Shown here piece after piece: positions 7,480-15,906 of a stretch of 37,171 nucleotides of DNA. This stretch comes from an uncultured Eubacteriales bacterium (GTDB lineage Bacteria > Bacillota > Clostridia > Lachnospirales > Bianqueaceae): positions 1 to 37,171 of the forward strand of contig ONBQ01000092.1 of the NCBI GenBank assembly GCA_900316145.1, in the 5' to 3' direction. Both the position numbers and the translations under genes were made by a program. Positions within the stretch are counted from its first letter, which is position 1. Each line of letters starts with the position of its first letter. The notes beneath the pieces are model-generated. The model did no database searches and was not told the DNA's origin. It saw only the letters and a list, made by a program, of their open reading frames with translations.

Positions 7480-7823
7480 GTTGAACGGAACGATAAGATT
7501 ACGTGGTGAGGATCTTTTTTCATAGCTCACCCCGTAAAAGCAGGACTCCCTACCGGGCGAAAATCAAAACAGCTGGATGACACGGTAAAAAATGCGGCTT
7601 TAGCTGCTGTTTTACAGGACCGGAAAGGAACAAGAGAATCTGTCCCGTAAAGACTGCAAACCTTTTGCCAAAGTGAGGCTAAATATACCTGATATCACTG
7701 CCTTGTTTTTTCTTATCCGGTAGAGCTTTGCGGCTTTACCAGATAGAGGGCTGGATATTCAAACCCACCAGGTAATAGCTGCGGCATTCGGCGCAAGCGA
7801 ATCGGAGAAACTACTTTAAAACC
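7480..7823. other. Non-coding gap with structured segments, unassigned
   Basis: I see no credible gene in these 344 bases. Four degenerate copies of a C(C)GTAAA...TGC motif start near 7531, 7582, 7644 and 7717. Two of them sit in hairpins of similar shape: GTAAAA...TTTTAC around GCGGC-TTTA-GCTGC (about 7585-7613), and GGTAGAGC...GCTTTACC (about 7719-7740). I checked for the conserved cores of cobalamin, TPP, FMN and Moco riboswitches, tmRNA and SRP RNA and recognised none. It could hold a small RNA, a decayed repeat, or the 3' end of the pepF transcript. Confidence 0.4.
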
Positions 7824-9626
7824 TTACTTCTGCAGCATTTCGAAGGTCTTCTCGGCCTCTTCCACGATGCTCTCGAACTTGGCCAGGGCCTGTTCGATCG
7901 GGGCCGGGGTGGAAAGATCCACGCCGCCGTGCTGCAGGGTGGCCAGCGGATAGTCGGAGCCGGCCATGGACAGGAATTCCAGATACTTCTTCACCGCGGG
8001 CTCGCCCTCGTTCAGGATCTTCTCGGACAGGGCCACGGCAGAGGAGTAGCCGGTCGCGTACTTGTAAACATAGAAGGCGCGGTAGAAATGCGGGATCCGG
8101 GCCCATTCGTAACGGACTTCTTCATCGAGGACCATGGAGGGGCCGAAGTACAGCTGGACCAGATCCTGATACATCTGGTTAAGCTGCTCCGCGGAAAGGG
8201 CGCCGCCCTGCTCGATGACTTCATGGGCCTTCTGCTCGAACTCGGCAAACATGGTCTGGCGGTATACGGTTCCCTTGAAGTTTTCCAGATACTGGTTCAG
8301 CAGGTACATGCGGGTCTTCAGGTCCTTCTCCTCTTTGAGCAGCTGCTCGATGAGCAGATTCTCGTTGACGGTGGAGGCGATCTCCGCGACGAACAGGGTG
8401 TAGCCTGCGTAGTGAGCCGGCTGATGGGTGTTGGCCAGATGGGTGTGCATGCTGTGGCCCATTTCGTGGGCGATGGTGCTGACGGAATCGATGGTCCCGG
8501 TGAAGTTGCACATGATGAAGGGGTTGCTGTCATAGGTGCCGGAAGAGTAGGCGCCGCCGCTCTTGCCGACATTCGGATAGACATCGATCCAGCGTTCGTC
8601 AAAGCCGCGCTGCACGGTCTTTACATAGTCTTCTCCCAGGGGAGAGACGGCCTTCTTGACCATTTCCTTGGCTTCCTCATAGGTGTAGGAGATGGACAGG
8701 TCGCCCACCAGAGGAGCGTAGACATCGTAATAGTGGATCTCAGACAGGCCCAGCATTTTCTTGCGCAGCTCGACATAGCGGTACATAGCGGGCAGGTACT
8801 TGTGCACCGTATCCACCAGGCCATCATAGACGGCTGCCGGGATGTTCTCTCCGGCCATGGACATGGCGCGGGCGCTGTCATAATTGCGGGTCTGGGCGGT
8901 GAAGACATCGGCCTTTACACTGTTGCTGTAAGTGGAAGCGAAGGTGTTGATATGGTTTTTGAAGGAGCGGTAGTAGTTGTGGAAGGCCTTTTCGCGCACT
9001 TCGCGGCGGCTGTCCGTCTGCAGCAGAATGTAGTTGGAAGCGGAAAGGGCAAGCTCGGAGCCATCCTCCAGCACGACGGGGTCAAACTGCATGTCGGCAT
9101 CCATGAGCATGTTCGCGATCTGCCCCGGCGCCTGCTGGATCTCCTGCATGCCAGAGAGAAGCTTTTCTTCCTTTTCGGAAAGGGTATGGGCCTTTTCACG
9201 GTACAGGTCATCCAGAGTATGCTTATAAAGAGCCAGTTCCTCCGACTCCATAAAGGATCGGAACTGCTCTTCTGACATGGACAGGATCTCCGGCTGGGCG
9301 AAGCTTAATGAAGCCATGATCCGGGTGAAAACGCCCATCGCCTTGGACGTCATGATCTGTCCGGCCTCGGCGCGCGTATCCTCGCTGCTTCTAAGAGAAG
9401 CGTAGCAGTATACGTTCTCGATCTTCCGGTCCAGGGCTTCCTCGGCGTCCAGAAAAGCCCGCAGGGTCTTAGGGGATTCCGTAAGTTTGCCCTGATAGCA
9501 GATGACCTTTTCGGCCTCTTCCGGGATCTGGGCCAGGGCCTCTTCCCAGGCTTCATCATTTGCAAACAGGGTGGTGATGTCCCACTTATACTGTTCTTCG
9601 ATCTGGCTGCGTTCTTTGATTTCCAT
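7824..9626 (-). CDS. pepF: Oligoendopeptidase F, M3B family
   Basis: A 600-residue zinc endopeptidase that cuts medium-length peptides in the cytoplasm. The zinc site is HEMGH with His387, Glu388 and His391, and the third ligand is Glu415 in EIASTVNENLL. Length and N-terminal helical region (residues 1-200) are typical of PepF. The start has AAGGAGG six bases before ATG. It begins 19 bp after the Nudix gene stop, so both are probably transcribed from the promoter at 10475-10503. No signal peptide. Assignment is firm; the joint operon suggests housekeeping peptide turnover rather than a special pathway. Confidence 0.95.
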   Translation of the reverse strand: MEIKERSQIEEQYKWDITTLFANDEAWEEALAQIPEEAEKVICYQGKLTESPKTLRAFLDAEEALDRKIENVYCYASLRSSEDTRAEAGQIMTSKAMGVFTRIMASLSFAQPEILSMSEEQFRSFMESEELALYKHTLDDLYREKAHTLSEKEEKLLSGMQEIQQAPGQIANMLMDADMQFDPVVLEDGSELALSASNYILLQTDSRREVREKAFHNYYRSFKNHINTFASTYSNSVKADVFTAQTRNYDSARAMSMAGENIPAAVYDGLVDTVHKYLPAMYRYVELRKKMLGLSEIHYYDVYAPLVGDLSISYTYEEAKEMVKKAVSPLGEDYVKTVQRGFDERWIDVYPNVGKSGGAYSSGTYDSNPFIMCNFTGTIDSVSTIAHEMGHSMHTHLANTHQPAHYAGYTLFVAEIASTVNENLLIEQLLKEEKDLKTRMYLLNQYLENFKGTVYRQTMFAEFEQKAHEVIEQGGALSAEQLNQMYQDLVQLYFGPSMVLDEEVRYEWARIPHFYRAFYVYKYATGYSSAVALSEKILNEGEPAVKKYLEFLSMAGSDYPLATLQHGGVDLSTPAPIEQALAKFESIVEEAEKTFEMLQK

Positions 9627-9645
9627 AGGTTTCCTCCTTGTTTGT

Positions 9646-10410
9646 TCACTTATTCTTCTGATCCTGCCAGGTGGTCAGAAGATCATAGATGGCGTCTTGT
9701 GAGAGCACGCCCCGCTTTAAAAACGGGGGAAGCAGACCGGCTTCATCATCCGCGTAGTCCTGCTTCCAGGTATCGCTGGTATAATAGGCTTCCAGATCCT
9801 GGACCAGCGAGGGCAATCTGTCACTGTCCGGATCGGCGGAAAGAAGCGCGCTTGCTTCATCCAGCATGGCCTCATAGCGGGTTATGCGCGCGATCTGCTC
9901 GGAATCCTGCGGAGATTCCGCATCGAACCAGTGAATGTCTCCCTGAGCGTCCTTCCACCCTGCCTTAAAAACAGGAACGTCCGGCTCATCCAGCATGTTT
10001 TGGAGACGGTCGATATAGCTGGGATAGGTGACCATGTTCAGCGCCTCCTGCCGCGAGACAAAGCGGGCGGCATCGGTCTCATCGGAGACCTTGGGCTCAC
10101 CGCTGACATAGTCGCAGACGAAATCGAGATTCAGCACCGGGGGATGGATCTTTCCCTCCCAGGGGCCATAGCCCAGGCGTTTGGAGAGGCTGGAGTAGAT
10201 GCCGACCAGCTTTACGACCTTCGCTGTGACCCCGGATTCCTCCAGGATCTCCCGAAGGACCGCCTGATACGGCGTTTCCCCTTGCTCCATCTGCCCGCCG
10301 GGAAACTCCCAGCCGCGGTGGTCGCTGTGGACCAGAAGGACTTGATCGCCCTTTCGCACCAAACCCGCGCACGCTACGACATGCACGGGGATCTCTTTGG
10401 ATATAGGCAT
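9646..10410 (-). CDS. Nudix hydrolase fused to a DUF4298-like domain
   Basis: A 254-residue protein with two parts. Residues 5-150 form a Nudix domain with a complete Nudix box at 39-61 (GQMEQGETPYQAVL then REILEESGV), so it should hydrolyse a nucleoside diphosphate linked to another group. Residues of about 165-250 form a second domain with ARITRYEAMLDE, LEAYYTSDTWKQDYADDEAG and PFLKRGVLSQDAIYDLL. From memory these match DUF4298, which normally occurs as a stand-alone small protein. Fusion of the two is unusual. ATG 10410 follows AAAGGAAA by about six bases. It is the first gene of the pair with pepF. Substrate and the role of the second domain are unknown. Confidence 0.85.
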   Translation of the reverse strand: MPISKEIPVHVVACAGLVRKGDQVLLVHSDHRGWEFPGGQMEQGETPYQAVLREILEESGVTAKVVKLVGIYSSLSKRLGYGPWEGKIHPPVLNLDFVCDYVSGEPKVSDETDAARFVSRQEALNMVTYPSYIDRLQNMLDEPDVPVFKAGWKDAQGDIHWFDAESPQDSEQIARITRYEAMLDEASALLSADPDSDRLPSLVQDLEAYYTSDTWKQDYADDEAGLLPPFLKRGVLSQDAIYDLLTTWQDQKNK

Positions 10411-10474
10411 AACGATTTCCTTTCTAACAGAATAGGAAGTATGCTGTTTTGATATAGCAGCTTCCTATATTGGC

Positions 10475-10503
10475 ATTGTACAATATCTGGTTTTTCCTGT
10501 AAA
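10475..10503 (-). promoter_or_regulatory. Promoter of the nudix-pepF pair
   Basis: TTTACA (10498-10503) and TACAAT (10475-10480) are 17 bp apart on the minus strand. A 10-bp palindrome, ATTGTACAAT (10475-10484), overlaps the -10 box and could bind a repressor. The esterase gene is divergent; I saw no equally good promoter for it, but it must start in the same 120-bp gap. Confidence 0.65.
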
Positions 10504-10539
10504 GTAGTAAAAAAGAAGACCCGACAAGGAGAAATGATC

Positions 10540-11322
10540 ATGGCATTACTGCAAACCGAATTCCGATCTGAAACATTGAAGCGCGCGGTCCTTTTCAACG
10601 TGATCCTGCCGATCGAGAAGTTCAAGCCTCCGTATCCGACATTATACCTTCTGCATGGCCTTACCGATAACATGAATGGCTGGCTGCACAACACCCGGAT
10701 CAAGATGTGGGCAGAAAACTGCGGCCTGGCCGTGGTCATGCCCTCCGGCGAAAACTCCTTTTACCTGGATGTGCTGGTAAAAGACGGCTGCCTGGGTGAT
10801 TTCGGCGAATACGTTGGACGCGAACTGGTGGACGTTACCCGGGAAATGTTCCCCCTGTCCCGCAAGAGAGAAGATACCTTTATCTGCGGCCTGTCCATGG
10901 GAGGCTTCGGCGCCTGCCGCAATGGTTTGAAATACTGCGATACCTTTGGCAAAGTCGGTGTCCTTTCCGGCGCTGTGCATATTTATGAATCTCCGGAAGA
11001 ATGGGTCGAGACCGAGGGCAATACCATTGGCGAAGTCCGCAACTTCGGCGTTCTGGAAGAGACCCGAGGCACCGACCGCAACCCGCGCTTTCTGATCCAG
11101 CAGATCAAAAATGACCCGCAGAAGTCTTTCCCGGACTTCTATGTGGCATGCGGACTGCAGGACCAACTGATCACTGCCAATCGCTCCATCGCCGAAGCAC
11201 TGAAAGAAGCCGGCGCCAATGTGACGTATGAAGAGGGTCCGGGCGTCCATGATTTCATCTTCTGGGACACCTATATCCAGCATGTTCTGAAATGGCTCGA
11301 TCTGCACACAGAAGCGAAATAA
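10540..11322 (+). CDS. EstA-like esterase (esterase D/FrmB family)
   Basis: A 260-residue serine esterase of the alpha/beta fold. The N-terminus MALLQTEFRSETL is typical of small tributyrin esterases of lactic bacteria (EstA) and of acetyl-xylan-type esterases. Motifs: oxyanion strand LYLLHGLTDN (residues 35-44), nucleophile Ser119 in GLSMGG, acid probably in ACGLQDQLI, and base His in PGVHDFIFW. No signal peptide. The ATG at 10534 is only two bases from AAGGAG, whereas the ATG at 10540 is eight bases from it, so 10540 is chosen. It probably removes acetyl or other short acyl groups from sugars, in keeping with the other glycan enzymes here (inference). Confidence 0.88.
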   Translation: MALLQTEFRSETLKRAVLFNVILPIEKFKPPYPTLYLLHGLTDNMNGWLHNTRIKMWAENCGLAVVMPSGENSFYLDVLVKDGCLGDFGEYVGRELVDVTREMFPLSRKREDTFICGLSMGGFGACRNGLKYCDTFGKVGVLSGAVHIYESPEEWVETEGNTIGEVRNFGVLEETRGTDRNPRFLIQQIKNDPQKSFPDFYVACGLQDQLITANRSIAEALKEAGANVTYEEGPGVHDFIFWDTYIQHVLKWLDLHTEAK

Positions 11323-11340
11323 GATCGGAAGACACAAAAG

Positions 11341-11380
11341 AAGGAGTTGCCACGTTCATAAGCGGCAGCTCCTTTTTTTC
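11341..11380. terminator. Bidirectional terminator between convergent genes
   Basis: AAGGAGTTGCC (11341-11351) pairs with GGCAGCTCCTT with one mismatch; a T run follows on the plus strand and CTTTTG on the minus strand. It separates the esterase gene from the convergent secreted-protein gene. Confidence 0.8.
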
Positions 11381-11411
11381 ATGCAGTCAGGGTCTGATCC
11401 CTTTTTAAGCC

Positions 11412-12083
11412 TTACAGAAGGAAATCTTCCTCGTTCGTGATCAAGGCCAGACTCCGGGGAGCCGGCACGAGCTCCGGTTTTGGAGCGGGAACTTCCGGTT
11501 CCAGGCCCTCCACCTGCTGGGTGGGGGAGGTCACGTACCAGTAGGCGGTAACGTTGTCTGCACGGACTTTATAAGACTCATCCAACGGGATCCGTCCCAG
11601 AGGATAGCTGTAAGCCGGATCCGCGCAGTAGAACACGCCATTGGTGTTATCCGTTAACAGAACGGCGTGCGGGGTTCCTGTGTAATAGATGACGATGCCT
11701 TCCGGATGATCTTTAAGTAGATCGATCAGGATCTGCTTGTTGGAGGCATCACCCGGCAGGGTGTCATGCGCGACTTCGATCCCACCGCCGGAGGTGGTGT
11801 AGGTGAAGCTGTGCTTGACGCCGGCCTCCATCCAGGCGACGGAGGTCACGGTCTCTTCGGTGATGGTGGACCAGTCCGCATCGCCCCGAAGCAGCGAGTA
11901 CCGCCGGAGCATCATGGCGGTGGACAGCAGGGTACAGTGCCCATCGACCGTTTTCTGTTTTAAAAATGTGTCATCCGCGTTGAGCTCATCGAGCGTCGCG
12001 GCTTGTACCGGCTGAGCAGGGATAATACCGATCCCCAGGAAAAGGATCCCCGCAAGCAGCCAGGCAATAGGTTTGAATCTCAT
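11412..12083 (-). CDS. Secreted C39-like (papain-fold) domain protein
   Basis: A 223-residue exported protein. The N-terminus MRFKPIAWLLAGILFLGIGI is a signal peptide with a probable cut after VQA at residue 28. The mature part has a cysteine peptidase-like arrangement: Cys50 in DGHCTLLSTAMMLRR, His139 in GTPHAVLLTD and Asp155 in YCADPA, the Cys-His-Asp order of the C39-like family. A proline-rich tail (EPEVPAPKPELVPAPR) follows. Its own promoter lies upstream, with AGGAG seven bases before ATG. It may be a protease or an inactive binding relative; the three residues suggest activity. There is no transporter gene beside it, so a bacteriocin-processing role is not supported. Confidence 0.8.
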   Translation of the reverse strand: MRFKPIAWLLAGILFLGIGIIPAQPVQAATLDELNADDTFLKQKTVDGHCTLLSTAMMLRRYSLLRGDADWSTITEETVTSVAWMEAGVKHSFTYTTSGGGIEVAHDTLPGDASNKQILIDLLKDHPEGIVIYYTGTPHAVLLTDNTNGVFYCADPAYSYPLGRIPLDESYKVRADNVTAYWYVTSPTQQVEGLEPEVPAPKPELVPAPRSLALITNEEDFLL

Positions 12084-12137
12084 ATAAAAACTCCTGATAT
12101 GTGCGAGTGGATTTCATCTTTTGAGAAGATGGGCTCT

Positions 12138-12165
12138 ATTATAGCACAAGATGAGAAAAAATCAA
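12138..12165 (-). promoter_or_regulatory. Promoter of the secreted C39-like gene
   Basis: TTGATT (12160-12165) and TATAAT (12138-12143) are 16 bp apart on the minus strand. The -35 box overlaps the stop codon of the upstream beta-lactamase-like gene. Confidence 0.68.
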
Positions 12166-13637
12166 CCCTTGCGTCTTCTGGCGATCAGCCAGCCCTGATA
12201 TTCGTCAAAGAAATCCTCCGCGCTTTTCTCCATGCACACGCTGGCAAGGTCATCCTTAAAGCCAAATGTCAGGATCAGAAGCCCGAAATACCGGTCGATC
12301 ACCTGGACGCGGATCTGCAGCTTGTTTTCATCGACCCAACCGGCGGAGGCGGCCATCTTATATCGGAAATCCGTCACTTCATGCCGGTTGCCGTATTCAT
12401 CCGAATAGCCAGCCTGGGGGAAGGTCCCGTAGCGATTTTCTTTGATACCAAAGGCAAACTGCTTCTCGCCTTGCTCGTTTTCATAGGACAATACGCCGCC
12501 GTCCTCTGTAAAGTCCAGACGGAACCACAGCCAGCCGATATTCTTGCCAAGAGGACTATTAAGACACTGATAGGTCTTGCCATTGATCGTCTCCAGCAGG
12601 CTGGAAATGCGCTTCCCTCTGGCCACGGAAAGGGCAAGGGGAGCATCCAGGTCGAAAAGTTCCTCTTCTTGCGGAACATTATCCGCATGGGCGGCGATGT
12701 GGTCAAAGAAAGCCCTGAAAATGCGCGGGGAATCGGTTTCCGAAGAGAGCTGGTCATCTCCGTTGCACACCAGGATCAGATCATGCTTCGGGTCGCAGAT
12801 GGCAAACTGAGCCCCCATCCCGTTGAAGGAGTAAGCCCCCTGCTCATCCATCCAGAACTGATAGCCATAGCCCCAGGCGTTGTAGTTATGATTGCCCCGC
12901 TGGACATTGTCCGTCTGACGGGATACGGCGGTCTGCACATATTCGCGGTCAAGCAGCTGCTCGCCCTCCCAGGCGCCGCCATTCATCACGAAGCGGGCAA
13001 AAGCGGCCAGCGCTCTGGGCCGGCATATGAGCGCCGAGTCGGCCCAGGGGGTCCCATCCATGGTGGATAAGATGTGCGCGTTATCAAAATATCCCAGGCG
13101 GTCCAGCACTTTCTCTTTCAGGTAATCGAGCAGGCGCATCCCGCTGAGCCGTTCCACGAGGCAGCCCAGCACATAGGAACCGTTGGAATCATAGGTAAAA
13201 AGGGTGCCGGGCACTTTTTCCGCCGGCCGGTCAAAGTAATATTTAAGACGGTCAGTCACCTCGGGACGGAACCAGTTGCCAGTGACATAACAGGTGCACA
13301 TCATCAGCATGTCGCGGATCGTCTGGCGGGCCAGCAGGGGATCTGCCTCCTGCGGGAGCTTATCGGGGAAATACCGGATGATGGGGTCATCCAGGGAAAG
13401 CTTTCCCTCCTGCTGCAGAAAACCGATCGCGATGGAGACAAAGCTTTTCGTGACGGAATACATGCGATGTGGAAAATCAGCTGTAAACGGCGCCCAGTAT
13501 TTCTCAAAGAAGATCTGATCGCCCCGCATGAGGATCACGTCATGCAGGTTGATGTGCTGACGGGTGATCTCCGTCATGAACCGCTGTACATATTTCGAGT
13601 CGATGCCGACCTTTTCCGGTGTAGTGAAAGTGATCAT
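12162..13637 (-). CDS. Serine hydrolase of the beta-lactamase (class C-like) fold
   Basis: A 491-residue cytoplasmic protein. The catalytic SxxK is Ser61-Val-Thr-Lys64 (MYSVTKSF), and the second motif is FTYDSNGSYVLG with Tyr149. The third (KTG-like) motif is degenerate, with FNGMGAQ in that region. This pattern is typical of EstB-like esterases and 6-aminohexanoate dimer hydrolase relatives rather than true beta-lactamases. Residues of about 350-491 form an extra beta-rich C-terminal domain. The start has AGGAGGG six bases before ATG, and a strong promoter stands upstream, divergent from the ManD operon. No signal peptide, so a role in resistance to beta-lactams is unlikely. Substrate is unknown. 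Confidence 0.85.
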   Translation of the reverse strand: MITFTTPEKVGIDSKYVQRFMTEITRQHINLHDVILMRGDQIFFEKYWAPFTADFPHRMYSVTKSFVSIAIGFLQQEGKLSLDDPIIRYFPDKLPQEADPLLARQTIRDMLMMCTCYVTGNWFRPEVTDRLKYYFDRPAEKVPGTLFTYDSNGSYVLGCLVERLSGMRLLDYLKEKVLDRLGYFDNAHILSTMDGTPWADSALICRPRALAAFARFVMNGGAWEGEQLLDREYVQTAVSRQTDNVQRGNHNYNAWGYGYQFWMDEQGAYSFNGMGAQFAICDPKHDLILVCNGDDQLSSETDSPRIFRAFFDHIAAHADNVPQEEELFDLDAPLALSVARGKRISSLLETINGKTYQCLNSPLGKNIGWLWFRLDFTEDGGVLSYENEQGEKQFAFGIKENRYGTFPQAGYSDEYGNRHEVTDFRYKMAASAGWVDENKLQIRVQVIDRYFGLLILTFGFKDDLASVCMEKSAEDFFDEYQGWLIARRRKG

Positions 13638-13669
13638 AAGGCCCTCCTGGATCAGTAGGATTTGAGACC

Positions 13670-13698
13670 ATACTAACGAACCGGAGGGGATCTGTCAA
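13670..13698 (-). promoter_or_regulatory. Promoter of the beta-lactamase-fold hydrolase
   Basis: TTGACA (13693-13698) and TAGTAT (13670-13675) are 17 bp apart on the minus strand. The palindrome CTTCCTTCGGGAAG (13701-13714) lies between this promoter and the divergent ManD promoter and may be a shared operator. Confidence 0.75.
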
Positions 13699-13717
13699 GA
13701 CTTCCTTCGGGAAGCGG

Positions 13718-13746
13718 TTGACATGACGCGGACTTGTTGCTATGAT
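13718..13746 (+). promoter_or_regulatory. Promoter of the ManD-SDR operon
   Basis: TTGACA (13718-13723) and TATGAT (13741-13746) are 17 bp apart. It shows that the reading frame open from 13723 cannot be translated from its first codons and that ATG 13786 is the start. Confidence 0.82.
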
Positions 13747-13785
13747 GCTTGCAAAAGGTACGGAAAATCTTTAAAGGAGGGCATT

Positions 13786-15003
13786 ATGGCAAACGTGGTA
13801 ACCATCAGGAATATTTATCCGATCTGCACAGCGCCGGAAGGGATCCCGCTGGTGATCGTGAAAGTGGAGACTTCGGAACCGGGATTGTACGGCATCGGCT
13901 GCGCGACCTATACCCAGCGCTGGATGACCGTGGCCAACGCGGTGGAAAAGTATATGAAGCCGCTGCTGGTCGGGAAGGATGTATCCCGCATCGAGGACAT
14001 CTGGCAAATGGCCATGGTGTCTCCTTACTGGCGCAACGGCCCGATCCTGAACAACGCGATCTCCGGCGTGGATGAGGCCTTGTGGGATATTAAAGGCAAG
14101 ATGCTAGGCACCCCGGTCTACAATCTGCTGGGCGGCAAGGTGCGCGAGGCGGCCCGGGTCTACCGGCACGCGGATGGACGCACCTTGGAAGAAGTCGGCG
14201 ATAAGGTGCAGCAGTATATTGAGGACGGCGTGCAGGTGATCCGGATCCAGCACGGCGGCTATGGCGGAAACAAGGGCGACAGCTATATGGAATCGCTGCG
14301 ACCGGAAGGCGCGTGCGAAGGCGCCTATTATGACCCGCTGGGCTATGAACTGTCTGTCACGAAACTGTTTGAATATATGAGGACCCGCTTCGGCGACAAT
14401 ATCGAATTCTGCCACGATGTGCATGAGCATCTGGACCCCATCAACGCCATTCACCTGGCCAAGGAACTGGAGCAGTACCGTCCCTTCTTCTATGAGGATG
14501 CGCTTCCGCCAGAGCAGGTAGACTGGTTCCGGACCATGCGCCAGCATTCCGCCATCCCGATCGCGATGGGTGAATTGTTCAACAATCCGAATGAATACAT
14601 GACGCTCATCAAGGAGCATCTGATTGATTTCATCCGCTGCCATGTGTCCCAGATCGGCGGCCTGACCCCGGCCAAGAAACTGGCCTCTGTGTGCGAAGCC
14701 TTCGGCGTGCGCACGGCCTGGCACGGCCCCGGCGATACCTCGCCCGTCGGCCACGCGGTGGACGTGCATCTGGATGTTTCCAGCTGGAACTTCGGCATCC
14801 AGGAATGGGCCGGCTTTAGTGACGTCATTCAGGAAGTCTTCCCCGGGTGCCCGCAGCTCAAGCGCGGCTACGTATATCCGAATGACCAGCCGGGCCTTGG
14901 CATCGACATCGATGAAAAGCTGGCCGCCAGGTTCCCCTGCAGCGAAAAACTGCCGGACTGGACGAACTGCCGCCGACCGGATGGAACGCTGAACCGGCCG
15001 TAA
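13786..15003 (+). CDS. ManD-family sugar acid dehydratase (enolase superfamily)
   Basis: A 405-residue enolase-superfamily enzyme of the D-mannonate dehydratase (ManD/RspA) family, which removes water from D-mannonate or D-gluconate to give 2-keto-3-deoxygluconate. Metal ligands are Asp211 (CHDVHEH), Glu237 (FFYEDALPPE) and Glu263 (MGELF). Further family residues are Tyr159 (HGGYG), His213 and the His of AWHGPGD. These positions are almost the same as in characterised ManD enzymes. GGAGGGCATT precedes ATG 13786, and the promoter lies 40 bases upstream. It forms an operon with the SDR gene 13 bp downstream. Family members differ in substrate and some have very low activity, so D-mannonate is likely but not proven. 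Confidence 0.87.
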   Translation: MANVVTIRNIYPICTAPEGIPLVIVKVETSEPGLYGIGCATYTQRWMTVANAVEKYMKPLLVGKDVSRIEDIWQMAMVSPYWRNGPILNNAISGVDEALWDIKGKMLGTPVYNLLGGKVREAARVYRHADGRTLEEVGDKVQQYIEDGVQVIRIQHGGYGGNKGDSYMESLRPEGACEGAYYDPLGYELSVTKLFEYMRTRFGDNIEFCHDVHEHLDPINAIHLAKELEQYRPFFYEDALPPEQVDWFRTMRQHSAIPIAMGELFNNPNEYMTLIKEHLIDFIRCHVSQIGGLTPAKKLASVCEAFGVRTAWHGPGDTSPVGHAVDVHLDVSSWNFGIQEWAGFSDVIQEVFPGCPQLKRGYVYPNDQPGLGIDIDEKLAARFPCSEKLPDWTNCRRPDGTLNRP

Positions 15004-15016
15004 AAGAAGGTGCGTC

Positions 15017-15856
15017 ATGACAAAAACAGCTGTTATCACCGGTGGAAGCCATAACATAGGCCAGGGCATCGCCATCGTACTGGCGGAGAACGGCTATGAT
15101 GTGGCCATCACCTATCATACCCGCGCGGAAGGCGCCGCGGAAACCAAAAAAGCGGTCGAAAAGCTGGGCCGCAGATGCTTTGTCTATCAGGCATCCCTGG
15201 AAGACCCCGAGGTGCCGCAGCAGGTCATGGACCAGGCCCATGCAGACCTTGGCCACATCGACCTGCTGGTGTGCAACGCCGGCAACGGCGGGTTCCGGGG
15301 CTCCATCCTGGCCGTCACCCCGGAAGAGATCGACCGGGTATACCAGGTGAATTTCCGCAACTACATCCTTTGCGCCGGGGCGGCCTCCCGCTATATGGTG
15401 AGAGATAAGACCTGCGGCAGCATCATCTTCATCACCTCCTCGCGAGGAGAGCAGGCTTATCCCGATGACTACCTCTACGGCGGGTTCAAAGCCTGCGTCG
15501 AGCGCGCCGCCCGGTCCATGGCCCTGGACCTGTCTGCCTATGACATCCGGGTCAACTGTGTCGCGCCAGGCGCCGTCTGGCAGCCGGCTCCCGGAGCGGA
15601 AGACAGGCTAAAGTCTCCCTTCGTGCGGGAATCGATCCCGCTGCACAGAGTGGGCACCCCGCGGGATATCGGCGAAGCAGTGCGGTATCTTGCGGACGAG
15701 AAGGCCTCCTATATAACCGGCGTCAGCCTCCGGGTAGACGGCGGCCTGATTCTGCCCGGCATGATGGAAGGGCAGGAGAAGATCCCCTGGGTGCGGGAAG
15801 AGTGGAAGCAGAGAATGTATGATCAAGCCATGGAGATCATGGAGAAACGACAGTAA
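15017..15856 (+). CDS. SDR-family oxidoreductase, possibly a sugar acid (fructuronate-type) reductase
   Basis: A 279-residue short-chain dehydrogenase. The cofactor loop is TGGSHNIGQG at residues 8-17, NAGNGG follows at 87-92, the catalytic Ser is in FITSSRGE, and the YxxxK pair is Tyr154-Lys158 (YGGFK). It lies 13 bp after the ManD gene with GAAGG before the ATG, and the two end at a shared terminator. In Bacillus, the mannonate oxidoreductase acting next to mannonate dehydratase is an SDR of about this length, so reduction of D-fructuronate to D-mannonate is a reasonable guess from context. Other polyol or aldonate dehydrogenase activities are possible. Confidence 0.85.
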   Translation: MTKTAVITGGSHNIGQGIAIVLAENGYDVAITYHTRAEGAAETKKAVEKLGRRCFVYQASLEDPEVPQQVMDQAHADLGHIDLLVCNAGNGGFRGSILAVTPEEIDRVYQVNFRNYILCAGAASRYMVRDKTCGSIIFITSSRGEQAYPDDYLYGGFKACVERAARSMALDLSAYDIRVNCVAPGAVWQPAPGAEDRLKSPFVRESIPLHRVGTPRDIGEAVRYLADEKASYITGVSLRVDGGLILPGMMEGQEKIPWVREEWKQRMYDQAMEIMEKRQ

Positions 15857-15861
15857 TAAAG

Positions 15862-15904
15862 AAACCCCTCAAAAGCGCGGATCTGTGCTTCTGAGGGGGT
15901 TTTG
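15862..15904. terminator. Terminator between the ManD-SDR operon and GH29
   Basis: AAACCCCTCA pairs with TGAGGGGGTTT, extended inside by AAGC/GCTT. T-rich on the plus side and A-rich on the other, so it may stop both convergent transcripts. Confidence 0.88.
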
Positions 15905-15906
15905 TT

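Noticed and set aside
7480-7823. Cobalamin, TPP, FMN or Moco riboswitch, or tmRNA/SRP RNA
   Set aside because: Conserved cores of these RNAs were not found by eye, and the downstream genes on either strand would not fit.
7929-9275. 448-residue plus-strand frame
   Set aside because: Antisense shadow of pepF, in which the zinc site and family motifs are clear; no ribosome site or domain on the plus strand.
11412-12083. Bacteriocin leader peptidase
   Set aside because: It is a secreted stand-alone domain and no ABC exporter or double-glycine peptide gene is near.
12003-13070. 355-residue plus-strand frame
   Set aside because: Antisense to the beta-lactamase-fold gene.
12162-13637. True beta-lactamase
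   Set aside because: No signal peptide, a degenerate third motif and an extra C-terminal domain place it among EstB-like hydrolases.
14104-15075. 323-residue minus-strand frame
   Set aside because: Antisense shadow of the ManD-type gene with its intact metal ligands.
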